A stretch of 64,000 bases of DNA from Formicarius rufipectus (Eukaryota > Chordata > Aves > Passeriformes > Formicariidae). Location: assembly GCA_013399695.1 (NCBI GenBank), contig VXAU01000760.1, forward strand, positions 4,085,610 through 4,149,609, written 5' to 3'. The notes under the pieces were generated by a model that ran no database searches, was not told the DNA's origin, and was given only the letters and a program-made list of their open reading frames with translations. The translations under genes were made by a program, and so were the position numbers. How positions within the stretch are numbered: position 1 is the first letter of the stretch; each line of letters starts with the position of its first letter. This document shows, piece after piece, positions 1-12,400 of this stretch.

Positions 1-3000
1 TCATTAAAGTGTAGCTGTAAGATTTTGACTGAAAATCACCCTTGCTCAGTGTTTAAGGATAAAGATGAATAGAGGCTAAATCCATTCAAGCATTAAGAAA
101 TCTATTTAGAATAAGAACAATTTGGGAAGCTGCCAAGTAAGAACATTAGATTAGCAGAGAGTACCAGAAACTAAACAGCCATAAAAAATTTTAATTAACA
201 ACAAAATGTTCTTCAGGTAAATTAAACTCTCTTGTGGTAATATGAAGAATTCCTCAGTCTAATTGCCAGTAACCTTGGGAAATCTTCCATATGCAACAGC
301 TGTGTGACCCACTTTCTGGAACCCAGAGAGTGAAAAAGTTTATTCTATGTAAACCTAAAGAAGTCAGAATCACATCTGCAAGAGGTACTAGAGAAAAAGA
401 CTTTTACACGAACAACGAAGGACAGAAAAAAAGCAAAGACCTTGAAACTCAAACTATCCTAAATCTCAGCAAATAGCTTCTGTTCTCCCAGGCAATTAAA
501 ATTCATGGTGACAATGTGCATTTTCTAGCTGTTATTGCAAATCAACACATATGAATCACAGCTCAGCATCTTCTATAGCTGTTAAACTCTTTTTTTGAAA
601 CCACACAAACTGTAATAAGAGCATTCATAAATTTGTTGCTTCCCAGTATTTTCAGAAATACCTGCAGATATTTCAAGACACTTTAGCTCTGTGTGTTTCC
701 AGCAGTAGTTACCTGCAGCTACTCAAATCAAACTTCAACAGTAAAATCATTCCTAAAATGTGAATTTCAAGTAACCTATATGTTAAACTCCCAATCACAA
801 GCATTGTTTTCTCTCTAGAGGATGACTCTCTGAAATCCATTATTGCTGATGATTATTTTTCAAAACTGTATTAACCCGAATGAAAATATTTCTGCCCTTT
901 CTATCAGAGCAGGTGACCTTCACACTGAGCCAGCAGCACCAGCCCGAGCACCCAAGCCAGTTCCCTGTGCTTGGCCAGCTGAATGCATGCCATGTTTAAC
1001 AAAAATTAATCTTTTCCTATAACACTGAACACAATTCATCTGTACTCATGACACTGAACTTGCATGGAACAGAGATTCAGAAACATCTTGCAACAGAAGT
1101 TTGGGGTTTTTTTATTATTATAACTGATCTGCACTTTGCTGACTATTATCTAGCTTTGTTCAAAACCATAGTTCTCTACTAATTTATTTTAATATTATCT
1201 TAGGAACAAAACTAAAAAAGGAACAAAACTAAAACCAAATGTTTAAAGTTTAATATACAAATATATACACAAGTACCAAGTCTTTCATTCTATCTTATTT
1301 TTAAAATTTGAATGTGGAAGTAACACATTTCCCCACCACATAATTTCCATACAAATTTGATTTTTTTTTAACTAAGTTTTCCAGGAATTTGAAAACTTCA
1401 TAAGTAGGGATAACTACTTCCTATATCACTGAAACATATGCTTATTAATTTAATAATTGTTAAAATAATTTAGTGTAATTACATTTGCTTATGCAAATTG
1501 GGGGGGTTATGTTTCAAATATTTTCTTTGTGTATTTAATTCCACTTCAGGGTACTCTGGAAAGATACATAACTTTTCAGTGACTTAAAGAAAATGCAGTA
1601 ACAAAATTTGTAAATCAATACCTCAATCAGCTCAAATAAAATGTATTAATGTCACTATCAACACAGTTACACATTACAAGAAGTGGAAAAAATCAGAGGA
1701 TTTATGGAGTCATTCTGCATATAAATTTCAAACATTCATATTCAGGTTGACATGTTTACTATGTGCAGGTTTTAGAATGTTAAGAAATTTCTTTGCATGA
1801 TCACTTTAAGTTCATATTTGTTAAATATAAGTTTATTAACATGAAACTTTTAAGAAGACAATCCCCACCCCATTGTAAGTCCAAGATTCCAAACATTCTT
1901 TTCAAAATAATCGATTGCCAAAATTTTAAACAAATTCTTTGGTCCTTAGCATTGCTTAAGCTTCTTCATTATAAATTTGAGTGTAAAATCCAATTTTCTC
2001 TTTAGTATAAGTGACTCAACAACTCTAGGGAACAGTTCATTTTGGACATTAAAACCTACAGAAAATGGAATCTGCAAGCATAATGAAATTTTCTTTTTTA
2101 AAGGACTCTTAATAATCATGACTTGTTTACATCTGAGCTAGGCTGCTTTTTCAGTGCCTCAGATCCCACTTTCTGTCACTTATCACATCCTTCTTTCATG
2201 AACCACAGTCTCAAGATCCTTCCTCATTGTTTCCATCTCATTCCTTTATCTGCCATCTTCTTCTTTTTCCTTTGTGATACTTCCCATATTTTCTTATCTT
2301 TTTCTGCCTAACCGCATTATATCTGCAACCTGTAGTTCTTACACATACAGAAGCTCCTTGGCTACCTTTCTCCAGAGTGCTGAATTAGCACTACACAAAG
2401 AAAAGCCTTTTCTCAACAAGCAATTATTATTAAGCACAGCAGGAGAATAGCAGCAGAGCAAGAGACCTTAAATTAGAAAACTGGGGGGGGGGCTGGTAGG
2501 GGTTTTTTTTAAATGGAAAATTTGAAGACATGCTAAAAATTGCAAACTTGCAAGTTACGGCATCTGCAATTTTCAATTAACTATCATTTGTTGCAATTGC
2601 AAAAACTACAGATTTTGTTCAAAACCCAAACAAAAGCTCTCAAAATATGCTTCCATGAGAGGGTAACATCTGAAAAGAAGGAAGAAGGATCAAGGGACTG
2701 TCATTAGTAAACTTGGGCAACATATTTTGTTAAATTGCCTCTTTCCACAGGATACCTGAATTCTTGAGCTCGTTGGCATTAGCAGACCTTCTGGAACAAA
2801 TCTTATTACTTAATATGGCCAGTAGGCTACCCCAGAACAATAGCACAGGCCCCTGCAGACAGGCTCTGCACCAACTCTTCCCCTCTTCATGGTGGCAATG
2901 TGAGCAGCAAGCACAGCCGTGGAACCTCATGGGACACGCTCGCTCTTCCAACCAACAGCAGCTACTGGGAGTCAGGGAGAATCTTTGGGATTGCTGTTGA

Positions 3001-5650
3001 GCCATGGCAGGCTGGCACAAGAAGAGCAACCATGAAAACAAGATGTCATTTGTTCTCACAAGCCTAAGAATGATTTTCTCAAGGAACTAAGAATCTGACA
3101 TTGAGCATATAAAACTAGTCTTCATAAGGGAAATAACCCTGTTTGGTCCAGAGAGCAATTCATTAAACACTCTGTCACCTCCAGAGGCTTTCTCTACATT
3201 GGGAAATGGTGCGGGTCAATGTACAAAACAGATTTTAACAGTTGTAAGTATATTTCAGTAAAAGTTTCTTCTTTTGTTATGCCAGTGGTTTTGGAAACAT
3301 TCGTGCCAAGTGAGCATGTCAGACATATAAATGAGCATCCAGAGCTTTTCCCCCAATTCTATCTTTGCTCTACAACACAGCTGTTCTTGGAAACATGGAA
3401 ACGATACTGGGAGACTAGAACTGGTAACTGCACCAAAAGTTTCAGAAAGATGACCGAAAAAGCATACTTGCCTATTAACAAAGCCTAGGAGCAGAGAGGT
3501 ACTTCTTGAAGTTGCTAAAGATTTGTTTTGGTTTATTCTTTCCTCTGGAAGGGTAAAAAAAATCACAGTCTTTAAGAAAAGTCCAGAAACCATGGAAAAC
3601 CTCAAGGCTCCAAGCAGAAAAGGGGGACAGGCTTATAATACATACTAAGAACAGAAGTACCAACAAACTAAAAGACCAAAATACTAAGAAAATTGTATCA
3701 CTGTGCCCAGAAGGAAAAAACAGCAAAGCATACAGCCTAAACACTAAGATAGTACTATCACAGTGCCAAAATAAGCCTACTTAAAACAGAGCACTCAACA
3801 GAAACAATTGGAAACTTATCAAACACAAATATGGATCAGTAGAAAAGAAAGGAGCAGAAGATAAATATTCAAGGAACAAAGCATGCAACGAGACTGAGCA
3901 GGAAATGAGAGAGCAAAACAAGAGCAAACTGAGAGACAAGGAAGGCAAGTGACTTGTTTCTCCCGCAGGAAAAAAAAAGCTGCTACCAGTGGGAACACTG
4001 CACACTGAGCAGTGGCACGTCAGGGACTTTCCATCAGTCTCTGTGGGGAGAACAGCTCTAGACGGAGATGGAGGGGAGGTTTCCCTCCCCTGTGCTCCAG
4101 GTGTCCCCCACGGCGCAGGGCACAGCACAGGGCCCTTGGCACAGCCAGCAGGAGCTGGTGGCCGTGCCAGGGCCAGAGGGCCAAGCAGAGCTGGCAGCTC
4201 CCCTCACAGGCTAATTGCCACTGGCATGAGCTCCCCGAGCTGGAGGGCAGCCACAGCCCCCCATGGGGACCAGGCACAAATGCCATTTAGCAGGCACTTG
4301 GGAGCTGGGCAATGGGAGCTGGGCACCACATCCCAGCCAGAGTACCACAGCAGAGGATGGGTGACAGGGTCATCCAGGGACCTCAGCCCACCAGAAAGCC
4401 CGTCCTGTGGCCAGCACCAGCAATGGCAACAGGAGAGAAGCTGACATATGGTCAGCATGTTCATTAACGGGCCATCAGGAGTGAGTAATTAAGGTATGCC
4501 ACACAGAGAAATAAATATGGTGGATCCAAAACAACCAAAAATCCCAATAGCTGTTCTTCCTGACGTTTTCTGTGGAAATGAAAATTTCCAGCACAGCAAC
4601 CTTAAAGATTCCTGGATATATTGTCTAAGGAAGATGCAAATAAATTACTGACCGTGCCTAACATGTAGTATTTTTCTTGCTGAATTTTGCTATCAGTTAT
4701 AATGGAAATGATTTTCAAAATTCTACCAAATGCAAGATTTGCACTGCTGTCAAAATGTCAGTGTCTGTTAAGTGCTAAAGCATGACAATCCAGAAAAGCA
4801 AGGAATCAGTCTAAAGAAATTACAAGTAATCCTCATTATTAAGCAAGTAGATATTACTGGAGCACTTGTCAGAGTCTTGCACCCCGAGGGAAAGCATAAG
4901 GTGCTGACAGAACAAAAACAACATCCACAGATCAAGTAAGGACATAAACATAATTAGCTAAAAGCTCTAATCTTAATTACAAATAACTAATAGAATGATT
5001 CATAATTGAAAGCTTCCACTCATGATAATTTTTTAATTTGCAATTTATTCACCTGTCATTGCAGTCAGCACAGGGTTACAAAAGCACACCCTGGCACTGG
5101 GTGTCCTCATCTCACACAGCTACATTTACAGAGTTTACCACTGAGAATCAATGAAAAGCTTTCATGTCAAGAAAGGAATATGTCCAAATAGAAAGGAGAA
5201 TGAATTAAAACTTCGGGGGATTGAAATAACTCCTTTAGTTTTGAGTTATTACTCTTACACACATTTTAGCCAAGTGACTCGTATGCAGAATTGTGCAAAT
5301 AACTACGAGAGAGGAATCTTCTCACACAATTAGTGGCCAACACTAAAATCAGATCACATCCTAAGTCTCCTCAAATTCACCTTTCTCACAGTGCTGGAGC
5401 CTGATTTTTGTTGTAGAAGGAAAGAACATTTCTGCACCACATATACTCTGACACACACAGCTCCAATGACACTTCACACCCTGTCGCTGATTACACAAGG
5501 ATTTCTCATCTGGATATTTTTTCTGCTTACACTATGGGCTAAGGCACAATTTCAAAAATGTTTAAACACTTAGTCTAAATTTTCAGTTATACTGATGTAA
5601 GTACACCCCACAAAACACCAGTTTGCATGAGGCACTAGTTTGCTGTTTAC
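1..5650 (-). other. DNER: DNER intron 7 (partial)
   Basis: The intron continues past the left edge, and exon 8 is not present: no matching EGF segment was found on the minus strand here. The stretch is AT-rich. It holds small tandem duplications near 1202-1234, a nine-G run near 2484, and a GC-richer, purine/pyrimidine-mixed patch at about 3990-4440 that I cannot classify. No repeat family was recognised. Confidence 0.85.
1202..1234. repeat. 17-bp tandem duplication
   Basis: AGGAACAAAACTAAAA is present twice with a 17-base period in intron 7. Confidence 0.9.
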
Positions 5651-5764
5651 CTTCTGGGCACTGACAGGTGAATCCATGGATGTTGGATGAGCAGGTACCT
5701 CCGTTCTGGCACGGCTGCTGGATGCAATGATTGATCTCTGATTGGCACAGCTCTCCAGTGTAAC
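5651..5764 (-). CDS. DNER: DNER exon 7 (symmetrical EGF exon)
   Basis: This 114-nt exon starts two bases into a Gly codon and ends one base into the next Gly codon, so both introns are phase 1 and the length is a multiple of three. It encodes YTGELCQSEI, which closes the repeat begun in exon 6. It then encodes HCIQQPCQNGGTC and FTCQCPEG, the first five cysteines of the next repeat. YTGELCQ and GFTCQCPEG are identical to human DNER as I know it. Leaving the exon out would keep the frame and fuse two EGF halves at a Gly. The acceptor TTGTAG is preceded directly by nine TG units instead of a T/C-rich tract. The donor is GTAAAC. The apparent Met start seen by reading back into the intron is only the TG repeat translated. 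Confidence 0.95.
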
Positions 5765-5770
5765 CTACAA

Positions 5771-5788
5771 CACACACACACACACACA
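5771..5788. repeat. (CA)9 microsatellite at exon 7 acceptor
   Basis: Nine CA units on the plus strand, read as (TG)9 on the DNER strand. They end five bases before the exon 7 acceptor dinucleotide, where a pyrimidine tract would normally lie. The tract is likely to vary in length between individuals. Confidence 0.95.
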
Positions 5789-8494
5789 ATGCTCAGAAAA
5801 CAGAGCAAAAATCAGGCTTTACCACTAAGTGTATTACTAGTCATCCAAACAGTAACATTACTTTTCTTGAACAAAATTAATAAAAGTACACAATAGAATC
5901 CAGGACAGACTTCTAATTTTTTTTTAAATGAGATTTCTAATTAAAATGCATACTTCATTGGAGAAACATATATAAGTAGCAGAAATCTAGAGATTATATC
6001 AGTTCTGTTTTACCAATAGCAATATTATGACAGCACCAGTATAATGGAGGTAGGTGCTGGGCCCTCATCAACACCCATATACTGAAAAAATTAGTCATTT
6101 TGGAATGGTTTTCAAATGTATCTTGAGTCTCTAGTCAATAATCTTTAGCAAGACTTTAACAGAACTTGACACTATGAATTACTTGTGCATATGCTGAATG
6201 ACTGTCATTTTCTCTTACTTCTGGGCTTCAAAAAGAGTGTTTATTTTAAGTGGGAGCTGTGAAGAACTGCTCAGCACAATTGCAAACTCCTCCAAATATG
6301 CTCCTATAAGTTCACAAGCTACAGATTGTGTGTACTGTACTATTTGACCATAAGTCTGCTTTGTACCATATGTCTGATGTCTGTAACACATCCCCAGAAA
6401 ATGAACAAATTTAAAATACAGTCAAAATCATTATACACTCCAAACTTTAATTCCTTAACAAATATCACACATAGCCCTTTTCTAATTTTTATTTACCTCC
6501 AAGAAACTATCTTGAATGCATGACTGAAGCAGTAACTACATGCTACACACAGACACATTGTGGTTGTTTTTTTTAAGGAATCCTACATAAAATTGTAAGT
6601 ATCTTCCACAACAAGCACACTCAACTCAAGGGCTGGTGTTAAAGACTAGTAAGTTATAACCAGGTGACACTTAATACACTGCTAGGAACAGGTATGGAAG
6701 ACAAAGACCCCAAGGTGAGGCAGAGCACATTCCTGGACTAGGATTTTGCTGATGCAGGGGAGAAAAAGGGAAAAGGGTAAAAAACCCAAACCAAACAATA
6801 GGGGGAGGGGGCAAATAACATTTTTATTAAATAATTTTATTTAATGCAATCAAAATTAAAATGTAGGTGTCTTTTGGGCAGGTTAATACCCGTACCTGTT
6901 CAAATCTATCAGTGTCACCATAAAAGAGCTGTCTACACAAATTGTATTTGCAGTTGCTAGAGCACTACTACAGAAAAGGATCTGTAAGACTTTCCTCTCT
7001 GTGTATCTTCTATATGCTATACAGAGCTGAATTATAAACCTATTCTCTACAATGCAAAATCTAGGGAAAAAAAATGCCTGTTTGTTGTGCAATTATTCTA
7101 TGAAAGCACCTAAACTGGAGGAAAATAACCAGGTTGAAAGCCAGAACTGCGGTCTCCTAAGGCAGGTCCTCTGGACCAGGCTGAGGCACATGGAGAGCAC
7201 ATTCCAGTCTTACTCTAGAAAACTAGTCACCTTCTGTAATTCTAGTTGGTCTCAAATTAGCCAACAATGAAGCATTATAGATGACTGCATCCAGTGATTG
7301 CTTCCATCTGTAGGCTTCACAGTTTTTCAAGTTTTCACAGTCAGCTGATTATTTTTGTCTATCAGTAACACAGTATTGAATATGCTTCACTCATTTAAAA
7401 TTTTTTCCATCTTTGAATGCTACCAAGTTTCTGAAGGTTAAAAATTACCCTGGAATTCAACATGTATCCAAAAGAATGTGGCACAGAAAGGCAGAAGTGA
7501 CTGTGCTGCTCTGAATCCTGCTACAAGAATCTGACTTCCTATGATTGTCATTACAGCTTGCAGAAAAACTCATCAGGGATAATATTTTATGACAGATTTA
7601 CAAAAAATAAATATGTCCTATCCTATTATTCTCTACAGGGCATGTTTTGTCCATCTGAGAGATAATACGATTCAGGAATATCACAGCAAATATGTTGGAA
7701 GGGCTAGGAATGCAGGGCTAAGCAGTCACCACAGAGGTGGAAAAAACAACAGTTTTCTTGGGAGATGCATGTTAAGAGTGATTACACCTCTGCATTTTGT
7801 GCTGATATTTAAATTCATAACATTTCCTTCTATCAGAGTTTGAGAAACTATCATATTCACACAGATGTTTCTGGAAATTGCATATGGAGATATCTATTAT
7901 AATTAAAACACTTATCCACCATTTTCTTTAATAGTTTTTACATATGCAATGAGTATTTTTTAGAAATTGAAAGTTAAATGAAAACAGTTTTCCTATTTTT
8001 TGAGACATATATTTTGGTGGAAAAATAATTATGGGTAGAAACACTAACAACTGAAGTTCACAATGATTGAGTCATCTGAGTAACATGAGACATGTGCTAT
8101 TAAAAAAAATAGGAAGAATTATTTTACAAAAGTTAAAACTAAACAATCATAATATGTGGAGGTCACAAAACACCAAGACCATCAAGCCTAACCTTCAACA
8201 ACACACATTAAACCAATATCACAAAGTGTATTTATGTTACTCTGCAAAACTTAATCTTACAACTTCAAAATATTTAAGTTTTCTAAGTGGAAACACTCTA
8301 AGGCTTTACAATAAAAACATCAGAATTATCATAAATATTCACCCTATTTTTTTTCCTTACCCAACTAAAACAATAATTTTGAAGTATTTAAAACTATTTT
8401 CTATTTAAATTATATTCCAATATAAAATTTTTACTTCATGGAATTCAGACAGAGATTTTTAGAATCACTATTGCATGTTTTCTGAGGTAAGGAA

Positions 8495-8524
8495 TTTGAA
8501 AAATGAAATTTTGAAAAATGAAAT
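8495..8524. repeat. 15-bp tandem duplication
   Basis: Two identical copies of TTTGAAAAATGAAAT stand head to tail in intron 6. Confidence 0.9.
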
Positions 8525-9292
8525 TTAGCTTTATAGTATTTGATGTAGAACAATTTCCAGGATAGTTATCTCAATAAAAGCATTTTAATATAATGTTCAG
8601 ATAGCAGACTTTTCTATAGCAGCCATTTAGTAAGGATTTTTTCCATCAACATGGATATTTAATTTACCCTCCAGCATATGACCATCACTTTTAGTTTAGT
8701 TTTAATTTCAGTGAAAATGTCTATAGTAATTTGATCCAATTTTAAAAGCAAATGTTCACAGAAATCAGACACTTGTTCATTAACCGAACCCACAAGTTAC
8801 TCAGCTTACTTTATGAATTTTTTTCAACTTTTCAAAACCTAAGTCAATTCTAAGGAACAGTCCAAGAGCTGCACAGCACAGAGAGAATTTTCTCCCATTT
8901 GTTTGGTGGACATACAGAAAGAATTGACCAGCAATGATGTAAGCAAGTTTATTTAACAGTTAGTTTTAACATATACTTAAAATCTGAAAACTGAAAAAAA
9001 AACCCTTTTAAGAAAAAGCTGATGTCAACTAAATTCTGCTGATGTCTTCTTCAAAGGTGAAGTTCTATTAGTTACGAACACTTCACTCCTTAGGTTGTGG
9101 TTCAGATGCACGTGTTTCTCAATGGCAGTTTTCAGAAGGAAAATCTTCCACAGTCTTTTAAAAACTGCTCTCACATTGCTGTCTATTCCATCTTTCCAAG
9201 TACCTGAAGTCACACAGTTCACTGCACTGCAAAAGATATGCATGGAGTGGCAAAGCACAAATGCATTATTCAAAGTGGAATACAAAACCTAC

Positions 9293-9446
9293 CAGGCAGG
9301 CAGCTGCAGGTGAAATTGCTCCTGTCGTGTTTCTGTGCTACGTCGGTGCACGTCGCGTTGTTCTGACAGGGCTGGCTCTGACAGGCATCAAATTCCTCAC
9401 ACAGGGGACCCTTATAGGCATCTTCACACTCACAGAAGAATGTTGC
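9293..9446 (-). CDS. DNER: DNER exon 6 (one and a half EGF repeats)
   Basis: This 154-nt exon starts in phase 0 after the acceptor TTTCAG and ends one base into a Gly codon before the donor GTAGGT. It supplies the last three cysteines of the repeat begun in exon 5 (FFCECED and GPLCEE). It then gives the first five cysteines of the next repeat (DACQSQPCQNNATC, then FTCSCLPG). NAT and NFT are N-glycosylation sequons, and the NFTC-CLPG pattern matches human DNER. The sixth cysteine of the second repeat comes from exon 7 (GELC). The +5 position of the donor is G and the +4 position G, a slightly non-consensus but usable site. Confidence 0.95.
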
Positions 9447-12400
9447 CTGAAAGCAAACAGGGTATGTATGTCCCAATACATTTTCAAAGATCTTTCCATT
9501 TGAATACCCTACTGAACAAAGATGTTTGGTTTTCCTGTTCATCACAGCAATAGCTGCTATAAATACATCAACTGCACAAAGTTACTCTTTGAAAGATAAA
9601 CCTGCACTAATTCTTCAGCTAAAATTGTTAAAGATGTGGAGTCATTTCACCTAGACAAGGATGCTGGGGTCAAATCCATAGTATCTAAATCACTATAAAT
9701 TCGTTCTTCCATTCCAGAAATTATATTTGTAGGCTGAAATAACTATCAGGATAAGTAATGTACAGATTCACTGAAAAAAAAGTCTCGATATAAATATGCA
9801 CCCTTTAAGTGAAGGGCAGGACTGGCTCCCAGAGGGTCACTTCAGTGGTGCTTCAGCAGTAACATCCCCTTCAATTTTGTTAATATGTGTCTTCTTCTGA
9901 ATGTATTCATTACTTTTTCCAAACCCTGCTACTTAATAAAAAAACCCAGACTACTACACCTGCCGAAGGTTTAAAACACCTACAAAAGGCAAGATATGGC
10001 ACATTTTTGTTAGCAATAATTAAAATTAGATTTTGAAAAAATCTTTATGCCACTAACTTTGCCAAGGAAGTCTCAAAGAAAGGAAGCAAAGTTCTCCCAT
10101 CTGTAGTATTGACTTATTTATCTGTCTGTATCTGTTCATTAAACACTAGATGGCAACATCACTCACTCTCACATGTTTCCAAGCCAGATCCCCAGGGCTG
10201 GAACGCAGCTGTCCCATGCACAAGCATTGTAATGCAAAGTACAGAACGTGCATGGAACTAGAAACAGAGAGAGTGGGATCTTCTGTTTTCACTCATGTTT
10301 GCTTCATATGAATGAATAGCTGTGGCTCAAGTAGAAAATAAGTACCTTCAAATAAATAAAAAATTTTATTCAGTAAAGCCCAGATTTCAGTCTTCCTTGG
10401 TGGTGGAGTTAAACAAGGATCGATATGATACGTCTCTAAAACTCAAAATGATGGGTATGTTATTTATCAGGAGTGCCAGAAGTCTTTGCTAAACGTAGAG
10501 TCTATAAATGTTCTGGAATTTACCCAAGCCTCTTCACAAAACAGCTCTGGACATCTCACATATTAGAAATGACAGGTTCCCAAACAAGGCTGCAGTTCAA
10601 CAGAAAGGAAAGTCAGGCAAGCAAAAAATTATTGTACTCACAGAGCACAGTAACTTACCTTAAAGATAATTCATATGAGCTGTCTACAGAGACACAAGCA
10701 GGGTGGCTCTGCCTGCACTAAAATCCCATTAGAGCAATGTAAGTATTTAAACAATGCATCAGTCATTGCTTCAACAATATTGGCAAAATAGGAAGTTAAG
10801 AACAGCCCAGACAATGTAGGTACCTCTCTAAGAGTTTGATACAGGCGTCAATTTACCATAAAGAGTAGTTAACAGAATTGATTTTGAAAGCTGCAAAAGA
10901 AAAGCATTGTAACACTTCAAACTGAAACGTCTAATGACAGATAACAGTTCTGAGATGCTGACAAGTCATTCTGTAGAGATTAGGTGCTATTGTCACTTCC
11001 CCTCACTGATACTATTATTTTTTTCCTGAATAGCTAACAGGTACTTGCATATTTGAGGCAAACTAAGTCAAGAAGCAGCTGACACTGCCCCAACACCAGA
11101 AATTACATCACTATCAAAGAACTCCAAAACTATCTACTATCAATGAACAGTTCATCTATGTATGTTACTCAATTAAGGAAGTGCAAATCTATCATAAATA
11201 ATTTTGGATGGCAATAATTTTTTTTTAAAACAATCTGCTATTATCCAACTTATAGCATACTATAAAGATGGTTAGAATCTAGTACTTTTTTCCTGTTTTA
11301 AATAAGCAGAGTAATGAGTACTTTTTTTTTTTTACTATAGTGTAGTTAAGATGACCAGAACAGAATTAATGTCTACCCTTTTTCTTGCTGAGAAAGACTT
11401 TCAGTATTTACTACAACTTACAGCAAGCTGCTATAATATTTGAGCAAAACACTGCTGTATGATAATTACATACTTTGTATTTAGGAGTATATTGTAGTTA
11501 GGAAAATAAGTCCATATGCAGGCAGTTTGCTTTCAGGTATACATTGGAATTTTTTACAATTTGCCTTTTTAAAAATTATAATCAAATATACCTACCCCAA
11601 AGCTTCTAGCCCACAGAGAAGAAATGGAGACCATTGTTATTCAGTTCAATACATTATTTTTCTGTGCAAATAGAGGCCAGTTATTTTTGTGTAAATCTCA
11701 TGGGTTCTAAATCTTCCAATAAAATTTCATATTTACACAGTCAGCCCTTCCACAGTTTACATGGGAGAGCAGAAGTAATGGAACAGAGAAATCTGTGAAA
11801 GAAACAACTTTATCCTCATATGTAAGTAAAGTTGTGGCATTCAAACCAAATGGATGGTCAAAGTTTACTTCAAAATCCTACACCAAGCCAGAAATTCACA
11901 CCAGACAAATCTCTCCCCTTTGGGGTTAATACCAAGATTTTTCTCTTGCGTTAACACCGAACTGGTTTGAGGACAACTTTTTCTGGTGTAAAGCTGAGCA
12001 TACGAATCTGAAAGCTGTATTTATATTGTGATGATGCCTAGACCAGTGTTATACTTTTGACACATTCCTGCTTCTCTTGTGGATAAATGGCAAGCATGGC
12101 ACCAAAACAGAGGTAAAAAGTTCATATAAAGGAAGGAAAAGGCATCACCTGGACTCAGCATCACCTCACAGAACTTTGTTCAAAGTGGTGAATTTTATGT
12201 TACTTTCAAAAGCAACAATAATTCAAAAAGAACCTCGGCATTAAGACCTCGTTTTTCATATCTGCACTCTATAAAAAAGTATCTAGCTGAGTAGAAGTTG
12301 TGTATCAGGAAGGAAGGAGTAAAAACTGTGCAAGACCCCCAGGTTAGACCAGAATTCATTTGTCTGTAGCTGTATGCACTCCACAGATAACAGTTTGCCA

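Larger units (their letters stand above)
5765..9292 (-). other. DNER: DNER intron 6
   Basis: This 3.5-kb intron has the donor GTAGGT beside 9292 and an acceptor TTGTAG beside 5765. The (TG)9 tract is its last recognisable element before exon 7. The rest is AT-rich unique-looking DNA with a 15-bp tandem duplication near 8495. No gene or transposon was recognised. Confidence 0.9.

Noticed and set aside
2730..3059. 109-codon minus-strand open frame with cysteines
   Set aside because: The cysteine spacing is not EGF-like, it does not match the expected exon 8 of DNER, and there is no splice-site support.
5583..5789. Methionine start upstream of exon 7
   Set aside because: It is the TG repeat of the intron read in frame. 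The exon begins at the splice acceptor, not at a Met.
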